From Verrucomicrobiota bacterium (lineage in GTDB: Bacteria > Verrucomicrobiota > Verrucomicrobiia > Verrucomicrobiales > V1-33): a DNA stretch of 64,000 nt. The first letter of the stretch is position 1. Each line of letters begins with the position of its first letter. Under the pieces are notes generated by a model that was given only the letters and a program-made list of their open reading frames with translations, searched no databases and was not told where the DNA came from. Location: the NCBI GenBank assembly GCA_003402705.1, contig QQNF01000008.1, positions 29,399 through 93,398 of the forward strand. The letters are read 5' to 3'. This document shows, in pieces, positions 27,538 to 36,508 of this stretch. The position numbers and the translations under genes are program-made.

Positions 27538-27849
27538 ATACGAAGACATCTGAGTCCGAAGGTGAAGGCCAAGGTGCTGCAGAATCTGTTTCCGGACACG
27601 GCGTCGCGGAAGATGGATCTGAGCAGGTGTTCGGACCGTGAGCTGCAGGTGTTTGAGCTGCTGGGGGCTGGACGGAGCACGCGGGAGATCGGGGAGCATT
27701 TGAAGCTCAGTCCGAAGACGGTGGAGACGTACCGTGAGAATCTGAAGAAGAAGCTGCGGTTGCAGGATGGGGCGGCGCTGCTGCGAGCGGCGACGCTGTG
27801 GGCGGAGTCCGGGAGTCTGGGGAAGGAGACGGGTGCGGCCGGGGACTGA
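27534..27849 (+). pseudogene. NarL/LuxR response regulator with receiver domain deleted
   Basis: The expected start, ATG at 27534, overlaps the kinase stop and encodes MNTKTSES, a typical regulator N-terminus. It then leaves frame and stops at 27641 after 35 residues. In another frame a GTG at 27562 opens the linker and helix-turn-helix of a NarL-family regulator: VKAKVLQNLF, then LSRCSDRELQVFELLGAGRS, TREIGEHLKLSPKTVETYRE and KKKLRLQDGAALLRAA. The whole receiver domain (about 120-150 residues) is missing between these parts. Either the HTH is translated alone from the GTG (95 residues, possibly constitutive) or the gene is dead. Confidence 0.75.
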
Positions 27850-27886
27850 GGGGTGGCGTGGAGGATTGTCAGGGGCTGAGATATGC

Positions 27887-28075
27887 GGCGTTCCTACAGA
27901 ACGCCGGGCTCGGGCGGGGTGGTACCCAGAGCGATGCTCTGGTATACGGTGTCCCGTTGGGACACAGGACGGAGGTGAATGGCGCAAAGATGAGAGAGGT
28001 CACAGGCGGGACGCCCGTGCCATTTTGCTTCGCGGGTCTGAGGTCACAGGCGGGATGCCCGTGCCACTTTGCTTC
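27887..28075. repeat. cluster of dispersed-type hairpin repeats between the remnant TCS and aroC
   Basis: Successive small hairpins: GGCGTTC/GAACGCC (27887-27905), CCAGAGC-GAT-GCTCTGG (27926-27942), GTGTCCC-GTT-GGGACAC (27949-27965). A 36-base block is then present twice at 44-base spacing (27996 and 28040), beginning GAGGTCACAGGCGGGA and containing CGGG-ACG/ATG-CCCG. The region is non-coding, and the two blocks differ at only a few positions. Confidence 0.8.
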
Positions 28076-28094
28076 TTATGTTAGCGCCATGGGG

Positions 28095-29180
28095 TCAGGG
28101 GCACTGGGCGCGGTGGCGGAGGAGGTGGTCTGTGAGGACGAGGAGGGACATGGCTTCGACCATGGGGACGGCGCGTGGGAGGACGCAGGGGTCGTGGCGG
28201 CCGCGGCCTTTGAGGGTGGTGTCCTCGTGAGGGAGGGCGGTGACGGTGTCCTGTTCGGACATGATCGTGGCGACGGGTTTGAAGGCGACCTTGAAGGTGA
28301 TGGGTTCTCCGTTGGAGATGCCGCCCTGGACACCGCCGGAGCGGTTGGAGGTGGTGCGGACCCTGCCGTCGTGCATGCGGAAGGCGTCGTTGTGTTCGCG
28401 GCCTGTTAGGAGAGTGCCTGCGAAGCCGCTGCCGATTTCGAAGCCTTTGGTGGCGGGGAGGCTGAGCATGGCTTTGGCGAGATCGGCTTCGAGCCTGTCG
28501 AAGACGGGTTCGCCGAGGCCTGGTGGGCAGTTGCGGATGACGCAGGCGACGGTGCCGCCGACGCTGTTGCCGTCGGAGCGGATCTGGCGGATGAGGTCGG
28601 TCATGGGGCCGACGGCGTTGGGGTCGGCGGTGCGGACGATATTGGATTCGACGTCGGCTGAGGTGACGGTGTCGGGGTTGACGGAGGCTTGGAGGTGCTG
28701 GACGGAGTCGACCCATGCGATGACTTCGAGGCCTGGAGCGAGGGCGGCGAGGACCTTGCGGGCGACGGCGGCGGCGGCGACGCGGCCGATGGTTTCGCGG
28801 GCGGAGGATCTGCCGCCGCCTTGCCAGTTGCGGATGCCGTATTTGGCGTCGTAGGTGTAGTCGGCGTGGCTGGGGCGGTATTTGCCGGCCATTTCGGAGT
28901 AGGCTTCGGGGCGGGCGTCCTCGTTACGGACCATGATGGAGATGGGGGAGCCGAGGGTGAGCCCGTTGAAGACGCCGGAGAGGATTTCGCAGCGGTCGAG
29001 TTCCTTGCGAGGGGTGACGATGTCGCTCTGGCCGGGGCGGCGGCGGTCGAGGTCGAGCTGGATGTCTTCTGCGGTGAGGGGGAGTCTGGGTGGGCAGCCG
29101 TCGATGACGACGCCGACGCCACCGCCGTGGCTTTCACCCCATGTGGAAATTCTGAAGAGCTGGCCCCATTGACTGGACAT
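28095..29180 (-). CDS. aroC: chorismate synthase
   Basis: 361 residues, normal length. It begins [20 protein letters not shown] (signature 1 with the catalytic His in GESHG). [20 protein letters not shown] and [20 protein letters not shown] form signature 2, and a C-terminal catalytic His/Asp region is present ([17 protein letters not shown]). It converts 5-enolpyruvylshikimate-3-phosphate to chorismate using reduced FMN. Signature 3 ([15 protein letters not shown]) is intact. It is a stand-alone gene on the minus strand, not clustered with other aro genes. Confidence 0.96.
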   Translation of the reverse strand: MSSQWGQLFRISTWGESHGGGVGVVIDGCPPRLPLTAEDIQLDLDRRRPGQSDIVTPRKELDRCEILSGVFNGLTLGSPISIMVRNEDARPEAYSEMAGKYRPSHADYTYDAKYGIRNWQGGGRSSARETIGRVAAAAVARKVLAALAPGLEVIAWVDSVQHLQASVNPDTVTSADVESNIVRTADPNAVGPMTDLIRQIRSDGNSVGGTVACVIRNCPPGLGEPVFDRLEADLAKAMLSLPATKGFEIGSGFAGTLLTGREHNDAFRMHDGRVRTTSNRSGGVQGGISNGEPITFKVAFKPVATIMSEQDTVTALPHEDTTLKGRGRHDPCVLPRAVPMVEAMSLLVLTDHLLRHRAQCP

Positions 29181-29231
29181 AGTGGGGTCGGGATAGACTG
29201 ATGGGGAGAGGGGGGCAAGCCGGGATATGGG

Positions 29232-30539
29232 TCAGCCGTTTTTCCATGAGGGAGGGAGGTCTGATTTGGTGGCGCGGAGGATGGCGAGGATGTCGGCGCG
29301 TTCTGAGGTGGAGAGGTGGGAGTAGCCGGGGATTGGGGTGGGTGAGGAGAGGATCTGGAAGAGGCGCGCGTAGAGCATGGTGCGGAAGCGGTTGGGGAGG
29401 GCGTCCCATTGCTGGGAGTAGATGAGGTAGCTGCAGCGGTATTTGAAGAGACGGGTGAGGAGGTTGAAGTCCTTGAGGGATTTGCCGTCCGGGGAGGGTT
29501 TGCGATTGGCGCGGAAGGAGGATTGGAAGTCGTGGTGGCCGTCGATGCCGCCGTCGGGGAGGGGAGCTTCCTCGCAGAAGAGGAGGCAGCGCATGATTTT
29601 TTCGGTGTGGCTTTCGGCGACGATTTTTGTGGAGCCGACGAAGTCGTCGGTTTCTGGTTCTGCTAGTTCGCGGCGGAGTGCTTTCTGGCGGGTGATGGCG
29701 CTGCGGAGGTCGTAGGCGGCCTCGGTGAGGCGGCTTTGCATGGCGACCTGGTGTTCGAGCGTCATGAGGGCGACGATGTCGCTGTCTGGTCGGAGGTGTG
29801 AGGAGGTCTTGAAGAAGTGGTCGAGGGAGGAGAGGTTAGCGCCGGGTTCCCTGTCGAGGGAGACATTGCCATTGAGCTGGGTGGCGGTGGCGTTGCCCAT
29901 GTGGCGGGCGTTGCCGTGGTTGCCGGTGACGTACCAGCCGCCCCAGCGGGATTCGATGGGGCTGGAGTGGTCGATGAGGGAAGTGCCGGCCTGGAGGAGC
30001 GGGGTGCCGTCTTTGTCAGGGAAGACCGAGCGGATCATGACGCCGGGGACGTTGTTGGTCATGCTGCCGCCGTGGCAGTTCATGCAGATTTCGGAGCGGT
30101 CGAGGCGCGGGGTGGCGCGGTCTGGGCGGTCGGTGTTGAGGGAGTAGAAGATTGGGCCGAGGTGGGGGTCGAGGCCTGCGAATTCGATGAGACCGCCGGG
30201 GACCCAGCCGACGTAGGTATCGTCGCTGAAGTAGACGGCGCGGGGGTTGGAGGGAGTGATGCGGTCTCTCTGGACGCTGGTTTTGGAGAAGACGAGGACC
30301 TGGGAGGCTTCGGGGACGGCGAGTTCGGCGAGGATGCGGCGGAGGAGGGCTTTGGGGTTGGAGGGGTCGATGGGGAAGCGGCCGGATTGGAGGGCGGCGT
30401 CGAGGGCGGTGCAGCGGTCGTGGAGTGGGGCGGAGAAGTAGTGGTGGGGGGCTTCTTCGTATTCGATGCGCTGGGCGGAGGCTGGGGAGAGCGCGGCGGC
30501 GAGGGTAGCGGCGGCGGCAAGGGCGGGAGAGAGGCGCAT
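29232..30539 (-). CDS. secreted protein with one c-type haem motif, unknown function
   Basis: 435 residues with a signal peptide (about 1-22, ending SPASAQ). A single CMNCH haem-attachment motif lies near residue 155 (DRSEICMNCHGGSMTNNVPG), followed by conserved-looking His-rich stretches (TGNHGNARHMGN; LMTLEHQVAMQSRL). The overall layout fits PVC-type secreted proteins with a cytochrome-like motif; no cytochrome c fold beyond the motif was recognised. It lies 51 bases from aroC on the same strand. Redox function is inferred from the haem motif only. Confidence 0.65.
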   Translation of the reverse strand: MRLSPALAAAATLAAALSPASAQRIEYEEAPHHYFSAPLHDRCTALDAALQSGRFPIDPSNPKALLRRILAELAVPEASQVLVFSKTSVQRDRITPSNPRAVYFSDDTYVGWVPGGLIEFAGLDPHLGPIFYSLNTDRPDRATPRLDRSEICMNCHGGSMTNNVPGVMIRSVFPDKDGTPLLQAGTSLIDHSSPIESRWGGWYVTGNHGNARHMGNATATQLNGNVSLDREPGANLSSLDHFFKTSSHLRPDSDIVALMTLEHQVAMQSRLTEAAYDLRSAITRQKALRRELAEPETDDFVGSTKIVAESHTEKIMRCLLFCEEAPLPDGGIDGHHDFQSSFRANRKPSPDGKSLKDFNLLTRLFKYRCSYLIYSQQWDALPNRFRTMLYARLFQILSSPTPIPGYSHLSTSERADILAILRATKSDLPPSWKNG

Positions 30540-30622
30540 GGGAGGACGATGCGAGGGCGGGCGCGGTTCTGCCGCGTGGATATTGGCGAAAGCTGTGCGG
30601 ATCTTGGTTTCCGCTTGGAAAG

Positions 30623-31804
30623 TTACATGCCAGGGTCGTCGGTGGAGACTGGTTCTGGTCTGGCGGCTTCGAGGGCGTAGGCGAGGTGAGGGGTGTAGAG
30701 GAGCGGTTCGAGGAGGAAGGAGTCGTGGCCCTTGTGGCTATGGGCGGTGATGTGCATGACGCTGACGCCGGCGTCTTCGAGGTGGCGGACGAGGGCGGCT
30801 TGTTCTTCTGGGTAGAAGCAGAAGTCGCTATCGATGCTGAAGACGAGGAAGTGGTGGTGGTGGGCGCGGCAGCGTTCGAGGAGGTCGGGCCATGAGTTGG
30901 CGTCGGCTTCGCGGACGGGGTCGAAGGAGGACCACATTTCGCAGATGCGGAGGTAGGTATTGGCGTCGAAGCGTTTCACGAATTTCTTGCCCTGGTGGAG
31001 GATGTAGGATTCGACGTTGTCGCGGAGCCGGTACCATGAGAGGCCCTCGTCGGGTTGGCGGACATCGCCGCGGGCGCGTTTTTCGATTTCGTCGAGGTGG
31101 ACGAAGGTTTTGTGGGAGATCATGCGGGCGAGGGCGAGCCCGTAGAGAGGGGGATCGGAGTCGTAGTAGTCGCCGCCGCGGAAGTTGCGGTCATTTTCGA
31201 TGGCGAGCATCTGTTCGAAGATGATGAGGCGGTTGAGGACGGTGGTGCGGCAGCCTGAGGCGAGGGGGACGACGAGTCGGACGCGGTCTGGGGCTGTGGT
31301 GGCGAGGTTGAGGGCGCAGAGACCGCCGACGCTGGCTCCGATGACGGCGTGGAGCGTGTGGATGCCGAGGTAGTCGAGGAGGAGGAGATTGGCGCGGACG
31401 TTGTCGTTGACGGAGACGTGGGGGAATTGAGCGCCCCATGGTTTACCGGAGGCAGGGTTGGTGGAGGCTGGGCCGGTGGAGCCGTAGCAACCGCCGAGGG
31501 TATTGGCGCAGATGACGAACCACTTGCGGGTGTCGAGGGCCTTGCCTGGGCCGATGAAGTCGGACCACCAGCCGTGGTGGCATTCTTCGGTCCAGCGGCC
31601 GTCGGTGCCGGGGACGTCTGGGTTGAAGCCTGCGGCGTGGTGGCTGCCGGAGAGGGCGTGGAAGAGGAGGATGGCGTTGCTGCGGTCGGCGTTGAGTTCG
31701 CCCCATGATTCGTAGGCGAGGGTGAATTCCGGGAGGGCTTCACCCGAGTGGAGGGGGAAGGGGGATGGGTGGTGGAAGAACCGGGTGGAGACGGTTGCGG
31801 GCAT
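30623..31804 (-). CDS. metX: homoserine O-acetyltransferase (MetX family)
   Basis: 393 residues from the ATG at 31804 (MPATVSTRFFHHP); a much longer in-frame extension overlaps the divergent MFS gene and is Pro/Thr-rich, so it is rejected. It is an alpha/beta hydrolase of the MetX family: FHALSGSHHAAG (oxyanion loop), GCYGSTGPAS, nucleophile elbow GASVGGLCAL (Ser), catalytic Asp near FSIDSDFCFYP and His in AHSHKGHDSFLLEP. It activates homoserine with acetyl-CoA for methionine synthesis (succinyl-CoA use cannot be excluded from sequence). The elbow is GASVGG rather than the usual G(G/P)SMGG. Confidence 0.9.
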   Translation of the reverse strand: MPATVSTRFFHHPSPFPLHSGEALPEFTLAYESWGELNADRSNAILLFHALSGSHHAAGFNPDVPGTDGRWTEECHHGWWSDFIGPGKALDTRKWFVICANTLGGCYGSTGPASTNPASGKPWGAQFPHVSVNDNVRANLLLLDYLGIHTLHAVIGASVGGLCALNLATTAPDRVRLVVPLASGCRTTVLNRLIIFEQMLAIENDRNFRGGDYYDSDPPLYGLALARMISHKTFVHLDEIEKRARGDVRQPDEGLSWYRLRDNVESYILHQGKKFVKRFDANTYLRICEMWSSFDPVREADANSWPDLLERCRAHHHHFLVFSIDSDFCFYPEEQAALVRHLEDAGVSVMHITAHSHKGHDSFLLEPLLYTPHLAYALEAARPEPVSTDDPGM

Positions 31805-31970
31805 GGGGAAGGAGGGCCGGGGAGTTGGGAAGGGAAGAGAGCGCCGGGCGGGAGGGAGTGCAAGCTGCTTCCATGATGCTGGAAGCTGAGGAGGAGAGGG
31901 GAGAGGAGTGTCCGGGGTTGTGGGAGGGGAAAAGCGGCGGATGGTCGGCGAGAATTTTCCGAACTGCATT

Positions 31971-33494
31971 ATGACTGAAAGACCCTCGGCCGGAATGGTG
32001 GTGCTGCGCACGTTGTTGTTGGGGATTTTCTGTGTGGTGATCGGGTGGCTGGCGGCGGTGCAGGCGAAGCTGGGGATGGTGCCGGGGGTGGTGACGGGGG
32101 CGGCGATTTTCGGGATTGGGTCGTTTGCGCTGCTGAGGTTGGCGGGGGCACCGGGGAGTTTGTGGGTGACGTTCGGGATCAAGTTTTTCAGTGTGACGGC
32201 GTACAAGATTGTGACGGTGGTGCTGGTGAGTTATCTGGTGAAGGACTGCGGGTTGAAGGACACGTCGGCGCAGTGGTTGTTCGGGGTGTGGGGGATGTTC
32301 ATGTCGGTGGCGACGCTGTTGTCGGGGTCGCTGACGGACGTGCTGGGGTTGCGGAAGACCTTGTTAGCGGGAGTGCTGCTGTGTCTGGTGTCGCGGGTGC
32401 TGATGCTGGTGAGTGTGAATCCGTATGTGGTGCTGGTGCTGGGGATGGTGCCGCTGGCGGTGGGTGAGGCGTTGTGCACGCCGGTGCTGGTGGCGGCGAC
32501 GCGGCGGTTTACGGACACGTCGCAGCGGTCGGTGGCGTTTTCGGTGTTTTACGCGATTTTGAATCTGGGGTTCATGGTGGGGTATTTTGTGAGGGACGGC
32601 GTGCAGCAGGGAGGGCCGGTGGCGGTGTGGGGGATGGAGTTTTCGGTGCAGCGGGTGCTGTTTGCGGTGAGTTTCGGGATTGAGTTGCTAGTGCTGCCCC
32701 TTGTGCTGCTGATGCGGGACCGGAGTGTGGAGGGACTGGCGATGGTGCCGGTGGCGGGTTTCCGTGCGGCGGTGGGGCAGACGGCGGGGATGTTCCGGAC
32801 GATGGTGGAGCATCCTGGGTTCCGGAGACTGCTGGTGTTTCTGCTGATGATCGGGATCCTGAAGATTGTGTTCAACATTATGGACGCGGTGCTGCCGACG
32901 TTTGCGGAGCGTGAGATTGGCGGGGAGGGAGCGGCGCGGGTGGGGCGGTTGAATGCGGTGAACAGCATTCTGATTCTGGTGCTGGCACCGGCGGTGGGGA
33001 TGATGACGCGGCGGTATTCGGCGTATGCGATGGTGATCTTTGGTGGGTTTATTACGGCGCTGTCGTTTGTGTTTCTGGCGTTGCCGCCGGGGTGGTTTGC
33101 GGGGGTGACGGCGGGGCCGGTGGGGGAGTGGATCGGGCGTGGGTATCTGGAGTTGAAGGGGACGGTGCATCCTTATCTGGTGATGATTCTGTTCTGGCAG
33201 GTGGTGTTTTCGGTGGGGGAGGCGTTCTATTCGCCGCGTGTGTATGAGTATGCGGTGGCGATTGCGCCGAAGGGACAGGAGGCGTCGTATGCGTCGTTGT
33301 CGGCGGTGCCGCTGCTGATGGGGAAGATGATCAACAGTGCGTTGTTCGGGACGATGCTGTCGCGGTTCTGTCCTGCGGAGGGGCCGAGGAATTCGAGTCT
33401 GATGTGGCTGATTGGCGGGTTGCTGGTGCTGGCTGCGCCGCTGGGGTTGCTGGTGCTGCAGCCTTATATCCGGGTGAAGGAAGAGGGGCGGTGA
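31971..33494 (+). CDS. MFS transporter (peptide/POT-like appearance)
   Basis: 507 residues from ATG 31971 (MTERPSAGMVVL); a longer frame extends upstream without family support. About 12-14 hydrophobic segments alternate with charged loops; GSLTDVLGLRKTLLAG matches the MFS loop 2-3 motif (G-x-x-x-D-x-x-G-R-K/R). NPYVVLVLGMVPLAVGEALC and the second-half segments support a full permease. The extra length suggests more than 12 helices, as in POT-type transporters, but no PTR2 signature was confirmed. Substrate unknown. It diverges from metX over 166 bases. Confidence 0.75.
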   Translation: MTERPSAGMVVLRTLLLGIFCVVIGWLAAVQAKLGMVPGVVTGAAIFGIGSFALLRLAGAPGSLWVTFGIKFFSVTAYKIVTVVLVSYLVKDCGLKDTSAQWLFGVWGMFMSVATLLSGSLTDVLGLRKTLLAGVLLCLVSRVLMLVSVNPYVVLVLGMVPLAVGEALCTPVLVAATRRFTDTSQRSVAFSVFYAILNLGFMVGYFVRDGVQQGGPVAVWGMEFSVQRVLFAVSFGIELLVLPLVLLMRDRSVEGLAMVPVAGFRAAVGQTAGMFRTMVEHPGFRRLLVFLLMIGILKIVFNIMDAVLPTFAEREIGGEGAARVGRLNAVNSILILVLAPAVGMMTRRYSAYAMVIFGGFITALSFVFLALPPGWFAGVTAGPVGEWIGRGYLELKGTVHPYLVMILFWQVVFSVGEAFYSPRVYEYAVAIAPKGQEASYASLSAVPLLMGKMINSALFGTMLSRFCPAEGPRNSSLMWLIGGLLVLAAPLGLLVLQPYIRVKEEGR

Positions 33495-33504
33495 GCAAAG
33501 AAAA

Positions 33505-33545
33505 GGCGGCACCGTCCTTGAGAAGGACGATGCCGCCGTGGGGTT
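33505..33545 (-). terminator. terminator of the beta-strand-repeat gene
   Basis: Arms GGCGGCA and TGCCGCC, extended by CCGTCCTT/AAGGACGA around a GAG loop, form a 15-base stem with one mismatch. On the minus strand it runs into TTTTCTTTGC, about 45 bases after the minus-strand gene's stop. It also ends just after the plus-strand MFS gene. Confidence 0.8.
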
Positions 33546-33583
33546 TGTGAGGGGTTGTCAGGATCGGTCAGGAACCGAGGCGA

Positions 33584-36277
33584 TTACTGGCGGAGCCGGT
33601 AGAATTTGCGTTGGGCGGAGGCAGGTTCGGAGAGCGGGCTGACGGCGTCGGGGAGGTCGGTCCATGTGGTGAGGTCAGAGGACTGCTGGAGCGTGCCGGA
33701 GTTGCTCCATGAGACGACGACGTTAGGGCCGGAGCGTTCGATGGTGACCGGGGAGGAATAGATGCTGCCTGGGCCTGAGATGAGGGATGGATGGGTGGCG
33801 GCGCTGTAGACGATGCCGTCGGGCTGGCGGGTGCCGTCGATGTAGAAGGCTGGGATGTCGCGGGTGCCTGAGTAGGAGAGTTTCAGGGCGGCGGTGGAGG
33901 AGAGGTAGATGGCGCTGCGGGGGCTGGGGGCTCCGGTGGCGGTGAACTCGAGCGTACCGGCTTGGATGCGGGTGGGGCCGGAGTAGTCGGATTGTGCGGT
34001 GGGGAGGCCGATGGTGCCGGTGCCGATTTTGGTGAGGCCGACCCTGCCGGTGCCGCCGTTGGTGTTGTCGGTGATTTTGCCATTCTGGCCGGAGCCGCCG
34101 GTGGGCCAGACGGAGTTGGAGATATTGGCGTTGCCGACGGTGAGGATGGAGAGGGTGGCGTCGGCGTTGTTGGCGAAGACGCCGCCATTGCCGCTGAGGC
34201 CGCCGGTGGTCTGGCTGGTGCCGTTGAAGTCGACGCGGAGGTCGGTGGTGGAGCCGTTGCAGATGATGGAGCCGTTAGGGGAGCTGGTGACTGGGTCGCC
34301 GGTGGAGACCTGCTGGCCCCAGCGGCCGCGGGAGGTGAAGGTGAGGGTGCCTGAGCCGATTCTGGTGAATCCGGTGAAGGTGTTGGCGTTGTCGAGGATG
34401 AAGACGGCACCGGAGTCGAAGTTAGCCATGTCGATGTCGGTGCGGAAGCCCTGTTTCTGGGCGGTGGCGGAGTTCGGGACGACGGAGACCGTCATGTTGC
34501 CGCCGTTGCCGTTCTGGATGATGCCTGAGAACGTGGTGATGGAGCCTGCGGGGGCGCCCATTTTGAGGACGGCGCGGGCGAGCGGGGAGTTATTGGTGAT
34601 GGTGCCGAAGCCTGAGGGTGCGGGCATCTGGTTCTGGTTGTCGTCGCCGTTGAGGTCGAAGGTGCCGCCGGACATGACGAGACGGCCGTAGCGGTAGAGT
34701 TGGCCGTTGGCGGAGCGGAGATTGCTGTTCGTGGTGTAGGGGAGGGCCGGGTCGAGGGCGTTGAAGTATTTGAGGGTGGCGCCGGGTTCGAGGGCGTCGA
34801 TGGAGTCGAGAGCGGAGGGAGAGAGACTGTTGCTGGAGACGGCGGCCTTCATGATGACCGTGCCGCTGAGGAGACGCGTGCCGCCGGAGAGAGAGTTGCG
34901 GCCTTCGAGGGTGAGGGAGGAAGTGCCTTTGATGGCGAGGCCGTCGACGCCGGAGAGTTCGGCGGAGATGGTGGTGGGGCCGTGGACGGTGATGACCGGG
35001 TCTTTGGCGGGGTCGGATTCGGCCAGCGTCAGGGTACTGGCGTTAGGGGAAGAGATGGTGTAGGGGGCACCGAAGAAGAGGTCGTGGACGTTGACTGGGG
35101 AGTCGAGGATGACGTTACCGGCGCCTTGGGAGGTGAAGAGCGCGTCCTGGCTGTCGGACCAGAAGGAAGGCGAGTCCCAGTTCTGGCTGGTGGAGTTCCA
35201 GAGGAAGTCGCCGGCGGGGCTGTTGGTCCAGCGGTTGGGGCCGACCGGGGGTTGGGTGACGGCGTAGGTGACGGCGTTGAGGAACATCTGCTGGCCGGCT
35301 GTGGAGAGATCGAGGGCACCGGCCTGGGGATTGGGGGCGCTGGTGGAGGTGCCGGTGGCGTCGCGGGTGCCGCAGGAGAAGAGGAGACGGTAGCCTGCGA
35401 GGGTGTCGGAGGCCTGGGTGGTGCGGACGACGGTGCCGGCGGGCCATTCAGCGATGCCGTAGCCTTTGACGTCGTAGATGTCGGTGGGGTGGATGGCGGG
35501 GGTCTGACCGGCGGGGATGTTGACGCCGGGGTCGAGCGGGTTGAAGTCGAGCGTGGCGAGGAGACGGCCACCTGGTTCGATGGTATTGGAGATGGGTTGG
35601 TCTGCGCCGTTGAGGCGGACGGCGAAGAACTGGATGGAAGTGCCGCGGTTATTGGTAGGGGAGGGGACGCGGATGCCGGCGAAGTCGTTCATGACGGTGT
35701 CCGCGCCGAGGAGGGTGGCGGGGATGCCGGAGAAGACCGGGTGGGTGGGGACGTTGAAGGTGAGTTTACCGGAGGAAGTGCGGAGCGGGTCGTTGGCGGC
35801 GGAGTCGTATTCGGTGCTGGCGTTGGGTGCGTTGAGGTAGCCCATGCGGTTGGCGCGGATGAGCGTTGCTTTGGTGACGATCATGGGGGAACGGACATCG
35901 ACGTTCCATTTATTGCCTTGAGCGTTGAGGTTGAAGGGACCGCTGTTGAGGGCGGAGCCGAGGATTACGAGGTCGAAGGCGTTGAGGAGCGGGACGTCGT
36001 CGGTGGAGAGACGGCCGGATTGGGGGTTGAAGCGGGAGACCGAGTGGCCGGCGGAGGTGAGGAGGTCGATGAAGCCCTGGTCGACGAAAGGAGTGCCGGT
36101 GGAGACGGCGGGGTGCCATGAGCCGCGGACGACTCCATCGGAACCGGTGCCGGTGGTGGCGGCGGAGCCTTCTGGGCCGTTGTCGCTGACCCAGACGATG
36201 CGTGCGGCGTGAGCGACGGGGGCGGTGGCGAGGGCGATGAGAAGCGGGGAGAGGAGGCGGAGGGATGGGGAGTTCAT
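33584..36277 (-). CDS. secreted autotransporter-associated beta-strand-repeat protein
   Basis: 897 residues from the ATG at 36277 (MNSPSLRLLSPLLIALATAP, a clear signal peptide ending VAHAA); an upstream in-frame ATG adds 24 residues without a signal. Residues about 25-350 form an unassigned N-terminal region (RIVWVSDNGPEGSAATTG) in which the FDLVILGSAL core recalls class I glutamine amidotransferase-like/ThuA folds. Residues about 380-830 are Gly/Ser/Thr/Asn-rich beta repeats with TRIGSGTLTFTS and TRIQAGTLEFTATG motifs, the autotransporter-associated beta-strand repeat. The last ~45 residues (LQQSSDLTTWTDLPDA...FYRLRQ) are the short C-terminal domain frequent on PVC secreted proteins, perhaps a sorting signal. 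It is a surface or exported protein; ligand unknown. Confidence 0.75.
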   Translation of the reverse strand: MNSPSLRLLSPLLIALATAPVAHAARIVWVSDNGPEGSAATTGTGSDGVVRGSWHPAVSTGTPFVDQGFIDLLTSAGHSVSRFNPQSGRLSTDDVPLLNAFDLVILGSALNSGPFNLNAQGNKWNVDVRSPMIVTKATLIRANRMGYLNAPNASTEYDSAANDPLRTSSGKLTFNVPTHPVFSGIPATLLGADTVMNDFAGIRVPSPTNNRGTSIQFFAVRLNGADQPISNTIEPGGRLLATLDFNPLDPGVNIPAGQTPAIHPTDIYDVKGYGIAEWPAGTVVRTTQASDTLAGYRLLFSCGTRDATGTSTSAPNPQAGALDLSTAGQQMFLNAVTYAVTQPPVGPNRWTNSPAGDFLWNSTSQNWDSPSFWSDSQDALFTSQGAGNVILDSPVNVHDLFFGAPYTISSPNASTLTLAESDPAKDPVITVHGPTTISAELSGVDGLAIKGTSSLTLEGRNSLSGGTRLLSGTVIMKAAVSSNSLSPSALDSIDALEPGATLKYFNALDPALPYTTNSNLRSANGQLYRYGRLVMSGGTFDLNGDDNQNQMPAPSGFGTITNNSPLARAVLKMGAPAGSITTFSGIIQNGNGGNMTVSVVPNSATAQKQGFRTDIDMANFDSGAVFILDNANTFTGFTRIGSGTLTFTSRGRWGQQVSTGDPVTSSPNGSIICNGSTTDLRVDFNGTSQTTGGLSGNGGVFANNADATLSILTVGNANISNSVWPTGGSGQNGKITDNTNGGTGRVGLTKIGTGTIGLPTAQSDYSGPTRIQAGTLEFTATGAPSPRSAIYLSSTAALKLSYSGTRDIPAFYIDGTRQPDGIVYSAATHPSLISGPGSIYSSPVTIERSGPNVVVSWSNSGTLQQSSDLTTWTDLPDAVSPLSEPASAQRKFYRLRQ

Positions 36278-36279
36278 AG

Positions 36280-36302
36280 AGTCCCCTGATTTTCGGGGGA
36301 CT
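36280..36302 (-). promoter_or_regulatory. hairpin abutting the start codon of the beta-strand-repeat gene
   Basis: AGTCCCC (36280-36286) pairs perfectly with GGGGACT (36296-36302), leaving two bases to the ATG. It would occupy the ribosome-binding position on the mRNA, suggesting translational control; experimentally unproven. Confidence 0.5.
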
Positions 36303-36328
36303 GGATGAGCGGTGACGAGATGGAAATG

Positions 36329-36351
36329 AGTTGTATGGCGAAAATACAACT
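36329..36351. promoter_or_regulatory. perfect inverted repeat, possible operator
   Basis: AGTTGTAT, a 7-base spacer (GGCGAAA), then ATACAACT, 52-74 bases upstream of the start codon at 36277. The AT-rich palindrome stands out from its GC-rich surroundings and is sized like a dimeric repressor site. Confidence 0.5.
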
Positions 36352-36431
36352 AAGCGTCGGCGGAGCCTTGTTCCGGTTGGGCTGGCGGGGAACAGGGCGA
36401 CAATAGAGCAGAACGCGTACCGTGAACGTGG

Positions 36432-36487
36432 AAAAAAGAGAGAGGCCACCGGGCCGGGACTGGGAGTCGCCGGGCCTGGTGGCCTCT
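36432..36487 (-). terminator. terminator of the cassette protein A gene
   Basis: AGAGGCCACC and GGTGGCCTCT arms (36441-36487) with a paired GGGCC/GGCC interior. On the minus strand it is followed by TCTCTCTTTTTT, 22 bases beyond the stop of the minus-strand gene at 36509. Confidence 0.8.
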
Positions 36488-36508
36488 GGAGGGATGGGAG
36501 GGCGGGGA

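Noticed and set aside
31805..31970. SAM/SAH riboswitch upstream of metX
   Set aside because: Only one short GCTTCC/GGAAGC hairpin; no recognisable riboswitch core.
34700..36121. 473-residue plus-strand frame opposite the beta-strand-repeat gene
   Set aside because: Low-complexity Gly/Val/Glu shadow; the minus frame has signal peptide and repeats.
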